From contig CBDCYF010000005.1 of assembly GCA_965224065.1 (NCBI GenBank), forward strand, positions 2,542,001-2,606,000: DNA of 64,000 bases, given 5' to 3'. Both the position numbers and the translations under genes were made by a program. This stretch comes from JAOTZA01 sp965224065 (GTDB lineage Bacteria > Acidobacteriota > Thermoanaerobaculia > Multivoradales > JAHEKO01). How positions within the stretch are numbered: position 1 is the stretch's first letter; each line of letters begins with the position of its first letter. This document shows positions 26,318-34,362 of the stretch, piece by piece. Under the pieces are notes generated by a model. That model ran no database searches, had not been told where the DNA came from, and was given only the letters and a program-made list of their open reading frames with translations.

Positions 26318-26737
26318 CTAGCCCTTGGCCAGCGAATCGCGAATCTCGGTGAGGAGCTTGACCTCGTCGCTCGGCTCGGAGGCGGCATCCTGCTCTTCTT
26401 CCTTTTTGCGCATGTTGTTCATCGTTTTGACCATCATGAAAATGACAAAGGCGATGATCACAAAGTCGAGGATGTTTTGGAGAAAGGCGCCGTATTTCAT
26501 GATCGCGGCACCGGCCTCCTCGGCCGCCGCCAGCGACTCGTAGGAGTTGCCGTCGAGCGCCTTGTAGAGGTCGGCAAGACTGACACCGCCCATAGCCATG
26601 CCGACCATCGGCATCAAGACGTCATTGACCAGCGACGCGATGATCTTGCCAAAGGCACCACCGATGATGATGCCGACCGCCATGTCCATCACGTTGCCCT
26701 TCAAGGCGAATTCTTTGAATTCGGACACCATGCCCAT
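26318..26737 (-). CDS. mscL: large-conductance mechanosensitive channel MscL
   Basis: 139 residues, the usual length. Opens under membrane tension to release osmolytes during hypo-osmotic shock. MGMVSEFKEFALKGNVMDMAVGIIIGGAFGKIIASLVNDVLMP is the conserved N-terminal helix and first membrane helix; the second is FVIIAFVIFMMVKTMN followed by a charged cytoplasmic helix (KEEEQ, then VKLLTEIRDSLAKG). GGAGG lies about 10 bp before the ATG. A strong terminator follows, so it is probably monocistronic. Confidence 0.96.
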   Translation of the reverse strand: MGMVSEFKEFALKGNVMDMAVGIIIGGAFGKIIASLVNDVLMPMVGMAMGGVSLADLYKALDGNSYESLAAAEEAGAAIMKYGAFLQNILDFVIIAFVIFMMVKTMNNMRKKEEEQDAASEPSDEVKLLTEIRDSLAKG

Positions 26738-26850
26738 ACCCAGAGACCTCCGATCTTGATTTCTAGGCGCGGCGGAGGAGCCGCCGCCCCGGGTCCAACC
26801 CCTTGCAACAGACCGCGCGATTGTAATGGAGGGTCGGTCGTTTAGGGCTC

Positions 26851-29748
26851 TTACGGGCAGCCGATCGCGAGACGGGCGAGCAGCGGATCGTGGTCGCTTG
26901 AGCGAGTGCCGTGGGACAGATCGGCGTTGATGTGGACAGCCTGGATCTCGGCGCCCCGGCTCAGTGCCCGACTCACCAGCACATGGTCCAGCACCATGGA
27001 GTTGCCTTGGTAGACAAAGGTGTAGCGCGTGTCTGGGGGAAGGTGAGTGACGAGGTTCTCGAGCCGCTCTCCGGCCAGCACCTCGATCGGGGCGCGGAAT
27101 GTGTAGTCGTTGAGATCCCCGAGCACGATTACCGCGGCCCGTGCATCAACCGCGAGGATCTCCTCGACAAAGAGCCGGACCCGCGCCGCTTGCTCCGAGC
27201 GCTGCTCCTCGCTGTGGAGAAGCGGTGGCTGGCGGGCGCCGAACAGGCGGTCGTCAGCCCGCTTCGAGCGCAGGTGAAGGTTGATCAAAAACACCCGGCG
27301 GCCGCAGAAATCGGCTTCGAGCGCCAGCGGCTTGCGGCTCGGCTCGTACCCGAGTGTCTCACTTGCGACAAACGCCTTGTCTTCGGGTGCCAGCCGGCCG
27401 GGATTGGGGGAGAGAAGTGGGCCGCGGGAATCGATTTTGACCTCGACGGTTCCCGGCGCACCCCGGTCGGTGACCCGCAGGCGCTTGGGGTCGAAGAGGT
27501 AGCCCACGCGAATGTTGCCCCCCGGGCGGCCGCCGTCCGCATTGTCTACGGGATCGATCTGTCGAAAGTCGTAGCGCGGGCCCCCTGCGGCTTCGATGGC
27601 CAGAACCAGCAGCTTGAAGGTCTCGGTGGCCGAGACGACCCCGTCGTCCTCGGGACCGCTCGAATCCTGGACTTCCTGAACCGCCAGCAGATCGGGCGCG
27701 CCCAAGTCGTCGACGATCGAGCGCGCCAGCCGCTCGAGACGGCCGCCCTCGGCCGCGCCCGGCTCGAGGTTCCACAAGTTGTAGGTGGCGAGCGTCAGGT
27801 GCTCGCGGTCGCCTGCGAGTGGAGCCGGACGCGGCGGGTCGGGTCCGGCCACGAGGTCCGGCAACGGCTCCGTCGGCAGCACGCGGTAGGAGCCAAAGTC
27901 GTAGTGCAGCACCCCGACGATCGGGCCGGAAAAGCGATCGCCCACCGAAGCGGCACGGGGGAGCGCGGCGTGGTCGGGATCCGCGGCAAGGGGCGCCGAG
28001 ACCACGATCCGCTCGGGGTTCGAGTCGCCGGGCGAGACCAGCAGCCCGCCGCGGACGGTGCGGTCGTGCCGGCCGCCGTCGCCGGCCACCACGACACAGC
28101 CACCAAACCGATCTCCGGGTCCGACGACCACCGGGCGGTCGATCTCGACCCGCATTCCTTCGAGGCTCTCGAAAAAATCGATGGCGTCGTGGGCCGGTTC
28201 GTAGACCTCCAGACCGTCGTCATCGATCCGGTCCGACGGGATCGATCGGCTGCCGGATCCGGGCGATCCGATCCGAACCGGCGGCGGCAGCGTCGTGCCT
28301 CGCTCGAGGTGCCGGTACCGGCCGCCGGCCAGCCGGGTGACGGTCAACTGCCCTTGCCTGCCGGCTTCCTCGATCCGCCCGGCGGCCGAGACACGATCGC
28401 CGGGGACGAGCGCCGGCGGTCGGTGGGTGGAGACAAAGAGACCTCTGGAGGCGCCGGCTGCCGGCTCTCCGTCGTCCGGCGATTGCTGCATCCAGAACCC
28501 GGGCCGACGCTCGGAGCGATCCACCGCGGTCACCACACCGGGCAGATCGAAGACCCACTGACGCGCCCACGGCGACCGATGTCCGTATCCCTGGAGAGAT
28601 GCGATCTCTGCCGGCTCGCGGCTCCAGGCGAAGGCCAGAAACTGGGTCGTCTGGCTCTCGGGGCGGAAGTTGTCGTCGCTCACCACGATCAGAGTCTCCC
28701 GGCCATCGGCGAGCCGCGGCCCCGGGCTCAGGCCTTCGAGGTTCTCCAGGGTGACGCCGAGCTCGGAGAGATCGAGGAGAAAGGTCTTCTCGACGGGCTG
28801 GAGACCGCTCGGCACGCGATCGAGGCGGTCCACGCCGGCGACGTCGGTCGCCTGACCCAAGGCGATCGAAAACAGACGGATCTGGTTGCCCACGCCGGTC
28901 GCGTACGCGCGCTCGAGCGCCAGCAGGCGGTCCTCGTCCAACGCCACGAGCTCGACCAGACCGTTGACCCGAAAGGCTTCTGCGGGGATCGGCGGGTGCG
29001 GCACCGGCTCCGTCACATAGACGTACTCACCGGTTACCTCTCCGGTCGCGGAGTCATAGCGCACGATCCGTACCGGGCTCCCGGTGACCAAGTCGGCTTC
29101 CGGCCCGTCCTGGTGCAAGGCGCTCTCGGTGGCGGTAAACAGAGAGCCGCCGGGGGACAGGGTCAGCGACTCGAGCGCGCGGTTGTGGCGCACTCCCCAC
29201 GGTCGTTTGCGGCCGGGGAGCCATCTTCGGCGGGCGGCGATGAACTTCTGGTCGACTGTCAGCGCTTTTCGGTGCGACCCGTCGAGCGAGAACTCCCGGA
29301 TCCAGGGCGCGACGCCCTGATCGGCTTGGCCTTCGGACGAGATGTAGAGCGTTCCGGCCGGAGAGCGCGCGATGCCCTCAGGATCCAGGGTCTTCTCGGC
29401 AAAGGTCGTCCCCGAAGGCGTCCTGAGCGCCGTCGCCGCGACGACACGGACGTCCCCGGGCTCGAGCCGGCCGTCGGCCAGGTCGATCGAGAGCGTGTAG
29501 AACCGGGCCGGAGCACGCTTCGAAGGGTCGTCGGAGACCGCGTAGTACGCACCCCGGTCCGGATCGTAGGTCAACCCGGAGAGACCGCCGAGGGGCGCGC
29601 TCGAGACGGCGGTCTGTGCCGGCAAGGTCGCTTCCCCCAGGTATTCGAGACGGCGGAGCGCCGCGGTGGTGGGATCCGCGCTCGAAAATGCGACGAGAGC
29701 CACGGTGGCCGAGAGGAAAAAGGCGGCCGGTGAGGATCTGGGTCTCAT
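26851..29748 (-). CDS. secreted fusion of phytase-like esterase and endonuclease/exonuclease/phosphatase
   Basis: About 965 residues from ATG 29748, with a signal peptide in the first 35. Residues about 35-380 resemble the esterase-like-of-phytase beta-propeller (PLGGLSGLTYDPDRGAYYAVSDD, AEKTLDPEGIARSPAGTLYI, RHNRALESLTLSPGGSLFTA). Residues about 390-650 contain an OB-like region of the type found in extracellular nucleases (GFWMQQSPDDGEPAAGASRG, LVPGDRVSAAGRIEEAGRQG). The last 300 are an EEP nuclease domain with LTLATYNLWNLE, DLLAVQEVQDSS, FLINLHLRSKRADD, VIVLGDLNDYTF and SSDHDPLLARLA, catalytic residues present. A plausible role is release of phosphate or nucleotides from organic phosphorus, but that is inference. 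Confidence 0.88.
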   Translation of the reverse strand: MRPRSSPAAFFLSATVALVAFSSADPTTAALRRLEYLGEATLPAQTAVSSAPLGGLSGLTYDPDRGAYYAVSDDPSKRAPARFYTLSIDLADGRLEPGDVRVVAATALRTPSGTTFAEKTLDPEGIARSPAGTLYISSEGQADQGVAPWIREFSLDGSHRKALTVDQKFIAARRRWLPGRKRPWGVRHNRALESLTLSPGGSLFTATESALHQDGPEADLVTGSPVRIVRYDSATGEVTGEYVYVTEPVPHPPIPAEAFRVNGLVELVALDEDRLLALERAYATGVGNQIRLFSIALGQATDVAGVDRLDRVPSGLQPVEKTFLLDLSELGVTLENLEGLSPGPRLADGRETLIVVSDDNFRPESQTTQFLAFAWSREPAEIASLQGYGHRSPWARQWVFDLPGVVTAVDRSERRPGFWMQQSPDDGEPAAGASRGLFVSTHRPPALVPGDRVSAAGRIEEAGRQGQLTVTRLAGGRYRHLERGTTLPPPVRIGSPGSGSRSIPSDRIDDDGLEVYEPAHDAIDFFESLEGMRVEIDRPVVVGPGDRFGGCVVVAGDGGRHDRTVRGGLLVSPGDSNPERIVVSAPLAADPDHAALPRAASVGDRFSGPIVGVLHYDFGSYRVLPTEPLPDLVAGPDPPRPAPLAGDREHLTLATYNLWNLEPGAAEGGRLERLARSIVDDLGAPDLLAVQEVQDSSGPEDDGVVSATETFKLLVLAIEAAGGPRYDFRQIDPVDNADGGRPGGNIRVGYLFDPKRLRVTDRGAPGTVEVKIDSRGPLLSPNPGRLAPEDKAFVASETLGYEPSRKPLALEADFCGRRVFLINLHLRSKRADDRLFGARQPPLLHSEEQRSEQAARVRLFVEEILAVDARAAVIVLGDLNDYTFRAPIEVLAGERLENLVTHLPPDTRYTFVYQGNSMVLDHVLVSRALSRGAEIQAVHINADLSHGTRSSDHDPLLARLAIGCP

Positions 29749-29809
29749 TTCGGTGGCGGAGCGTAGCAAACCGGCCTGGACCTCGAGCGCCGCGGGATAC
29801 GATCGCGTG

Positions 29810-30334
29810 GTGAGTCAGTCGACCGAAGAGCACCGGCGGGCTGCGAGCGACCAGATCGCCGAATGCGCCGTCGTCACGGTGAGCGACAGCCGCAGTCACG
29901 AGAACGACCGCGACAACGACACGGGCGGTGATCTGATCGTCGCCGCCCTCGAGGGCGGCGGTCACCGGGTGGTGGATCGTCGCTGGATCCGGGACGAGCC
30001 GGAAGAGATCGGCCGCGTGCTCTCGGAGCTGCTGCAGCACGGCCGCGCGCGGGTGGTCATCACCACCGGCGGCACCGGAATCTCGACCCGCGACACGACG
30101 GTAGAGGTGGTCGAGCGCTTTCTCGACAAGCGTCTGGACGGGTTTGGTGAGCTTTTTCGCATGTTGAGCTACCAGGAGATCGGCGCCGCGGCGATGCTCA
30201 GCCGCGCGGTGGCCGGGCTGGCGCACGGCATCCTGGTGTTCTCGCTGCCGGGCTCGGTGGCGGCGGTCGAGCTCGCCATGGAACGGTTGATCGTTCCGGA
30301 GCTACCGCACCTCGTCTGGGAGCGCCGGCGTTAG
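29810..30334 (+). CDS. moaB: molybdenum cofactor biosynthesis protein MoaB/MogA-type
   Basis: About 174 residues; GTG 29810 preferred over GTG 29807 and upstream frame. The adenylyltransferase core for molybdopterin is visible: AVVTVSDSRSHENDRDNDTG, VVITTGGTGISTRDTTVEV, a LDGFGELFRMLSYQEIGAAAML motif, and VFSLPGSVAAVELAMERLI. No other moa genes lie in the window. The 3' end overlaps that of the convergent histidine-kinase gene by 4 bp. Confidence 0.92.
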   Translation: MSQSTEEHRRAASDQIAECAVVTVSDSRSHENDRDNDTGGDLIVAALEGGGHRVVDRRWIRDEPEEIGRVLSELLQHGRARVVITTGGTGISTRDTTVEVVERFLDKRLDGFGELFRMLSYQEIGAAAMLSRAVAGLAHGILVFSLPGSVAAVELAMERLIVPELPHLVWERRR

Positions 30335-31452
30335 CTGGCGAGCGGCAAGAAAACGCGAAACCGCGAACCGCTGCCCAGCTCGCTCTCGACCTCGATCCGG
30401 CCGCCGTGGATCTCGGCGGCGTGTTTGGCGATCGCCAGACCCAGCCCCGTACCGCCCTCGGCGCGGCTTCTCCCGCGGTCCACGCGGTAGAAACGCTCGA
30501 AGATCCTCCCCAGGGCCTTTTCGGGAATGCCGCGCCCGGTGTCCGTAACCTCGAACAGCGCTTCGTTGCCGGTCGCCGCCAGGCGCACGCCGACCCGGCC
30601 CCCGGTGCGGTTGTACTTGATCGCGTTGTCGAGGAGGTTCATGCTCAACTCGGTCAGCGCCTGGGGGTCGCCTTCGGCCAGTCTCACGGAATCGAGCCGG
30701 GCTTCGATCTCGACCTGTTTCTCGGCGGCCGCCGGCTGGAGTGTCTCCACCGCGTCGCGAACGATCTCGTCCAGATCCACGGCTTGCCGTTCTTCGGGGG
30801 CCTCGCCGCTTTCCAGCCGGGACAGGGTCAAGAGATCCGAAAGCAAGGCTTGCAAGCGGGAGCACTGTTGCAGGATCCGGTCGGTAAACCGGCCCGCTGT
30901 CTTACGGTCATCGAGCGCGCCGTCGCGCAGCGTTTCGGCGAAACCGCGGATCGCAGTCAAGGGGGTCTTGATCTCGTGCGACACATTGGCCACCAGATCG
31001 CGGCGGATCTGGCCGAGCAGAAGCGAGTCGGTGATGTCGCGCGCGGTGATGACGGCGCCGGAGCTATCGGTGAGCGGCGCGCAGGAACAGGCGAGCGTGC
31101 GGGGCGGCGTTCCGGTGCTCGCCGAATCCGACGGCCGCACAATCTCCAGATACTGGCCTTCCCCCGAGACCCGCACCCGATCGGCGGCCAGCTCGAGCCC
31201 CTTGTCGCCCGTCAGCTCGTCGACCGTGCGGCCCTCGACCCCTTCGACGATGCCAAAGATGCGGCAAAAGGCGGGGTTGGCGATCGCCCCACGGCCGTTC
31301 TCGTCGAGCAGCAGAAAACCCTCCGAGATGCTCGCGGCCACTTTGGCCAGATCGGACCGCTCGCGCTCGGTGCGCTCGAGGAGCTCGATCAGACGGAGCT
31401 CGGCTTCGTCGCGGTCGCGCTCCGAACGGCGATTCCAGAAGCGAGGGGCCAC
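30331..31452 (-). CDS. phoR: PhoR-like sensor histidine kinase without membrane anchor
   Basis: 373 residues. A short N-terminal coiled coil (ELRLIELLERTERERSDLAK), a PAS domain (ASISEGFLLLDENGRGAIAN, FGIVEGVEGRTVDELTG), then the HisKA dimerisation box VANVSHEIKTPLTAIRGFAE with the phosphorylated His, and the HATPase domain: N box LLDNAIKYN, G1 VTDTGRGIPE, G2 AEGGTGLGLAIAKH. I see no transmembrane segment, whereas most PhoR proteins have one or two. It lies 5 bp downstream of phoB, so it is the cognate kinase. The lack of a membrane anchor suggests the signal comes from a cytoplasmic partner, perhaps PhoU. Confidence 0.92.
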   Translation of the reverse strand: MAPRFWNRRSERDRDEAELRLIELLERTERERSDLAKVAASISEGFLLLDENGRGAIANPAFCRIFGIVEGVEGRTVDELTGDKGLELAADRVRVSGEGQYLEIVRPSDSASTGTPPRTLACSCAPLTDSSGAVITARDITDSLLLGQIRRDLVANVSHEIKTPLTAIRGFAETLRDGALDDRKTAGRFTDRILQQCSRLQALLSDLLTLSRLESGEAPEERQAVDLDEIVRDAVETLQPAAAEKQVEIEARLDSVRLAEGDPQALTELSMNLLDNAIKYNRTGGRVGVRLAATGNEALFEVTDTGRGIPEKALGRIFERFYRVDRGRSRAEGGTGLGLAIAKHAAEIHGGRIEVESELGSGSRFRVFLPLAS

Positions 31453-31457
31453 GACCG

Positions 31458-32144
31458 TTACGATCTGAACCGGTAACCGACGCCGATGACGGTCTCGATC
31501 CGATCGGCCTCGTCACCGAGTTTGCGTCTCACGCGCCGGATGTGGGTGTCGATCGTACGGCTGTCGACGTCGCCCGAGTAGCCCCAGACCTCGGAAAGCA
31601 GGCGGTCGCGGGTCTGGACCCGCCCGGCGCGATCCATCAATAGGTGCAGCAGTCGGAACTCGGTGGCGGTCAGCGACACCTCCTCACCCGCGATCAGCAA
31701 GCGGTGCGCGGCAACGTCGAGTGTGAGCTCGCCGAGCGTCAGGTGCTCGCTCGAGGGCTGGCCCTCCGAGCGGCGCAGAAGGGCCTTGACCCGCAGTACC
31801 ACTTCGCGAGGGCTGAAGGGCTTGGCGATGTAGTCGTCGGCGCCCAGCTCGAGTCCGACGATCCGGTCGACCTCTTCACCCTTGGCGGTCAAAACGATGA
31901 CCGGAAGATGATGGGTCGCCGCGCCGCGGCGGATCTGCCGCAACACGTCCAGCCCGTCGAGGCCCGGAAGCATGAGATCGAGAATAAGGGCTTCCGGAGG
32001 GGCCTTTTCGATCCGCTCGAGAACCCGGTCTCCTCGCCCCTCCAATTCGACCTCGAATCCGGCCTGCTCGAGGTTGTATTCGAGGACTTCGGCGATCGCG
32101 GCTTCGTCCTCCGCCACCAGGATGCGGGCGCGCTCCGTCGGCAT
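31458..32144 (-). CDS. phoB: PhoB/OmpR-family response regulator
   Basis: About 228 residues from ATG 32144. Receiver domain: ARILVAEDEAAIAEVLEYNL with the acidic pair, LILDLMLPGLDGLDVLRQ with the phosphorylated Asp, VIVLTAKGEEVDRIVGLELG with the switch Thr and Lys. The C-terminal winged helix has LTATEFRLLHLLMDRAGRVQTRDRLLSEVWG and SRTIDTHIRRVRRKLGDEADRIETVIGVGYRF, typical OmpR/PhoB. It diverges from pstS and shares the Pho-box region, so it is probably the regulator of the pst operon and of itself. Confidence 0.92.
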   Translation of the reverse strand: MPTERARILVAEDEAAIAEVLEYNLEQAGFEVELEGRGDRVLERIEKAPPEALILDLMLPGLDGLDVLRQIRRGAATHHLPVIVLTAKGEEVDRIVGLELGADDYIAKPFSPREVVLRVKALLRRSEGQPSSEHLTLGELTLDVAAHRLLIAGEEVSLTATEFRLLHLLMDRAGRVQTRDRLLSEVWGYSGDVDSRTIDTHIRRVRRKLGDEADRIETVIGVGYRFRS

Positions 32145-32183
32145 GGTTCGAGATGCTACCAACGGCAGCTTCGAGCGAAACCC

Positions 32184-32223
32184 CTGTCACAGAGGCTTCT
32201 GTAGTTTGTCACCGGACCGTCAC
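32184..32223 (+). promoter_or_regulatory. Pho-box array between phoB and pstS
   Basis: Seven-bp half-sites CTGTCAC (32184), a degenerate GCTTCTG (32195), TTGTCAC (32206) and CCGTCAC (32217) recur at exact 11-bp spacing, the geometry of PhoB tandem sites (7 bp plus 4 bp). They point toward pstS, whose ATG is 57 bp beyond the last one; a possible CATAGT -10 lies at 32232. The array could also serve phoB on the other strand. Confidence 0.8.
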
Positions 32224-32280
32224 AGAACACGCATAGTTTTGCATTTGTTGTCCCGTGTGGAGACCGACAGGGGGTAGGAA

Positions 32281-33180
32281 ATGAAGAAACCAGCAGCACT
32301 TTTAGCGATGGCGATAGCGATAGCGATAGCGGTGGCGGCGTTGGCCGGGTGCGGACCTCGTTCGACCGAGCGTGGGTCGCGAGCGGTGATTCAGAACAAG
32401 GGCTCCGACACCCTCGTCAACGTGGCCCAGGCCTGGGCCGAGACCTACAAGGAGGTCAACTCGGATCTTGCCGTAGCGGTAACCGGCGGGGGGTCGGGGA
32501 CCGGTATCTCGGCGATGATCAACGGTACGGTCGATATCGCCAACGCCAGCCGCAAGATGAAGGACAGGGAGATCCAGGCGGCCCGCGAGAACGGCGTGGA
32601 GCCGGTCGAGCACACGGTGGGTTTCGATGCGCTGGCGGTCTATGTGCACGCGGACAATCCGCTCGACTCGGTGAGCCTGGCGCAGCTTGCCGATGTCTAC
32701 GGTGAAGGCGGTACTGTCGAGAGCTGGTCTCAACTGGGTGTGGAGGTGCCGGGTTGCGGCTCCGACGAAGTCATCCGTGTGAGCCGCCAGAACAACTCCG
32801 GCACCTATGTCTACTTCAAGGAGACCGTGCTCGGGAAGACCGGCGAGTACAAGCTCGGCTCGCGCGACATGCACGGGTCAAAGGACGTGGTGGACCTGGT
32901 GGAGAAGACACCGTGCGCGATCGGCTATTCCGGTCTTGCCTACGCCACCGACCACGTCAAGATGCCCTGCATCCTCACGGATGGCAGTGCGTGCGTGGCG
33001 CCCTCGGTCGCGACGGCAAGCGACGGGTCGTACCCCATCGCCCGGCCGTTGTTCATGTACACTGCCGGCCAGCCCGAAGGCGCCGTCAAAGAGTACTTGG
33101 ACTGGATTTTGAGCGACGAGGGTCAGTGCATTCTCTTCGAAAAGGGCTACGCGGCGGCGCGGCCCGTCGAATGCGGTTGA
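32281..33180 (+). CDS. pstS: phosphate-binding lipoprotein PstS
   Basis: 299 residues. Solute-binding component of the high-affinity phosphate ABC importer. Lipobox ALAGC, with a signal-segment stretch coded by three GCGATA repeats. Binding residues expected in family motifs are visible: IQNKGSDTLVNVAQAWAETY, VAVTGGGSGTGISAMINGTVDIANASRKMK (the Thr-Gly-Ser-Gly-x-Gly region), GFDALAVYVHADNP, and RVSRQNNSGTYVYFKETVLG. A Cys pair in VPGCGSD may be a disulfide. It heads the pst operon behind the Pho-box array. Confidence 0.94.
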   Translation: MKKPAALLAMAIAIAIAVAALAGCGPRSTERGSRAVIQNKGSDTLVNVAQAWAETYKEVNSDLAVAVTGGGSGTGISAMINGTVDIANASRKMKDREIQAARENGVEPVEHTVGFDALAVYVHADNPLDSVSLAQLADVYGEGGTVESWSQLGVEVPGCGSDEVIRVSRQNNSGTYVYFKETVLGKTGEYKLGSRDMHGSKDVVDLVEKTPCAIGYSGLAYATDHVKMPCILTDGSACVAPSVATASDGSYPIARPLFMYTAGQPEGAVKEYLDWILSDEGQCILFEKGYAAARPVECG

Positions 33181-33252
33181 TCGAGCCCTTCCGAGCCGTG
33201 GGGCGGGCGTGCAAAGGTCGGCCGTGTCCGAGCCGGGCTCGGAGGTGAACCG

Positions 33253-34347
33253 ATGACGACCCACTATGAAGAACGCCTCGAGCACGATCTGTCCGAGATT
33301 CGGGGCGGGATCGCGGAGGTTGCCGGCCGGGTGGGCACCGCGCTGCGGAACTCTCTTCACGCGGTGCTGGTGGCGGATCGTCAGATGGCCGCCGAAACGA
33401 TCCTGGGAGACCTGCCGATCAATCGGCGTGTGCGCGAGCTGGATAGCAAGTGCCACGTTTTTGTGGCGCAGCATCTACCCAGTGCCGGGCATTTGCGGTT
33501 TGTCTCCTCGGTGTTACGGCTCAATATCGCCCTCGAACGGATCGGCGACTACGCGGTCACGGTCGCCCGCGAGCAGGCGCAGCTCTCGAGCCAGCCATCC
33601 GACGAGGTGCTGCGCGATATCGAGCTTCTGGGCGAGCAGGCGATCGCGATGTTTGGTCAGGCGATGGAGGCGTTCAACAGCGAGAACGCCGAGCTGGCAC
33701 GCGGCACCATGACGATGGCGGGTCAGGTCGAAGCGAGCTTTCAGAATTTCTTTCACGATTTGTTGGATGAAGGCGAAAAAGGCGATCGGCCGATCAAGGA
33801 CCATTTCGCCACACTGACGATCTTGAATCGCCTCACCCGGGTGGCGTCTCAGTCCAAGAACATCTGCGAGGAGACGCTTTTTGTGGTCAGCGGCGAGACC
33901 AAGGGTCCGAAGACCTACCATGTCCTCTTTGTCGACGAGCGGGACGACGCTTTGACCCAGCTGGCGGTGGCCTACGCCCGGCGGGCCTACCCGGAGAGCG
34001 GTGAGTACTCGAGCGCGGGATGGGCACCGGCCGACAAGATCGAGCCCCGCTGCAAGCTGTTTCTGGAGAGCAAGGGGTTCGATGACAAAGACCTCACCCC
34101 GACCGATCTCGCCGAGAAACGCGACCAGCTCGACACGACCCATGTCATCGTGAGCCTGAGGGGGGAGGCGCGCGAGCACATCGTCGAGCTTCCGTTTCGC
34201 ACCGTCCTCATGAGTTGGAACCTGGGCGTCGCGCCCAACGATCTGGACCAGGAACGGGCCGAGGCCGCACTCGAGACCGCTTTCCAGCAGCTCAAGGTCG
34301 AGGTCGGCAAGCTGATGACGACTTTGCGCGGCCCGCGGCCCGCCTGA
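33253..34347 (+). CDS. phoU: PhoU fused to a catalytically dead LMW-phosphatase-like domain
   Basis: 364 residues, about 140 longer than ordinary PhoU. Residues 1-215 are two PhoU helical repeats (YEERLEHDLSEIRGG, LRLNIALERIGDYAVTVARE, RLTRVASQSKNICEETLF). Residues about 221-355 read like a low-molecular-weight tyrosine phosphatase/arsenate reductase fold: TYHVLFVDERDDALTQLA aligns with the phosphate-binding CX5R loop, but Cys is Asp228 and Arg is Leu234; SSAGWAPADKIEP and the later SLRGEAREHIVELPFRTV and MSWNLG also match. So the extra domain looks unable to catalyse but could still bind phosphate or a phosphoprotein. It sits second in the pst operon, before pstC. Confidence 0.82.
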   Translation: MTTHYEERLEHDLSEIRGGIAEVAGRVGTALRNSLHAVLVADRQMAAETILGDLPINRRVRELDSKCHVFVAQHLPSAGHLRFVSSVLRLNIALERIGDYAVTVAREQAQLSSQPSDEVLRDIELLGEQAIAMFGQAMEAFNSENAELARGTMTMAGQVEASFQNFFHDLLDEGEKGDRPIKDHFATLTILNRLTRVASQSKNICEETLFVVSGETKGPKTYHVLFVDERDDALTQLAVAYARRAYPESGEYSSAGWAPADKIEPRCKLFLESKGFDDKDLTPTDLAEKRDQLDTTHVIVSLRGEAREHIVELPFRTVLMSWNLGVAPNDLDQERAEAALETAFQQLKVEVGKLMTTLRGPRPA

Positions 34348-34362
34348 GTCCGAACCGACGGC

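Noticed and set aside
26911..29733. A 940-codon open frame on the plus strand
   Set aside because: It lies opposite the phytase-like/nuclease fusion, whose motifs are unambiguous. The plus frame has no domains and biased composition.
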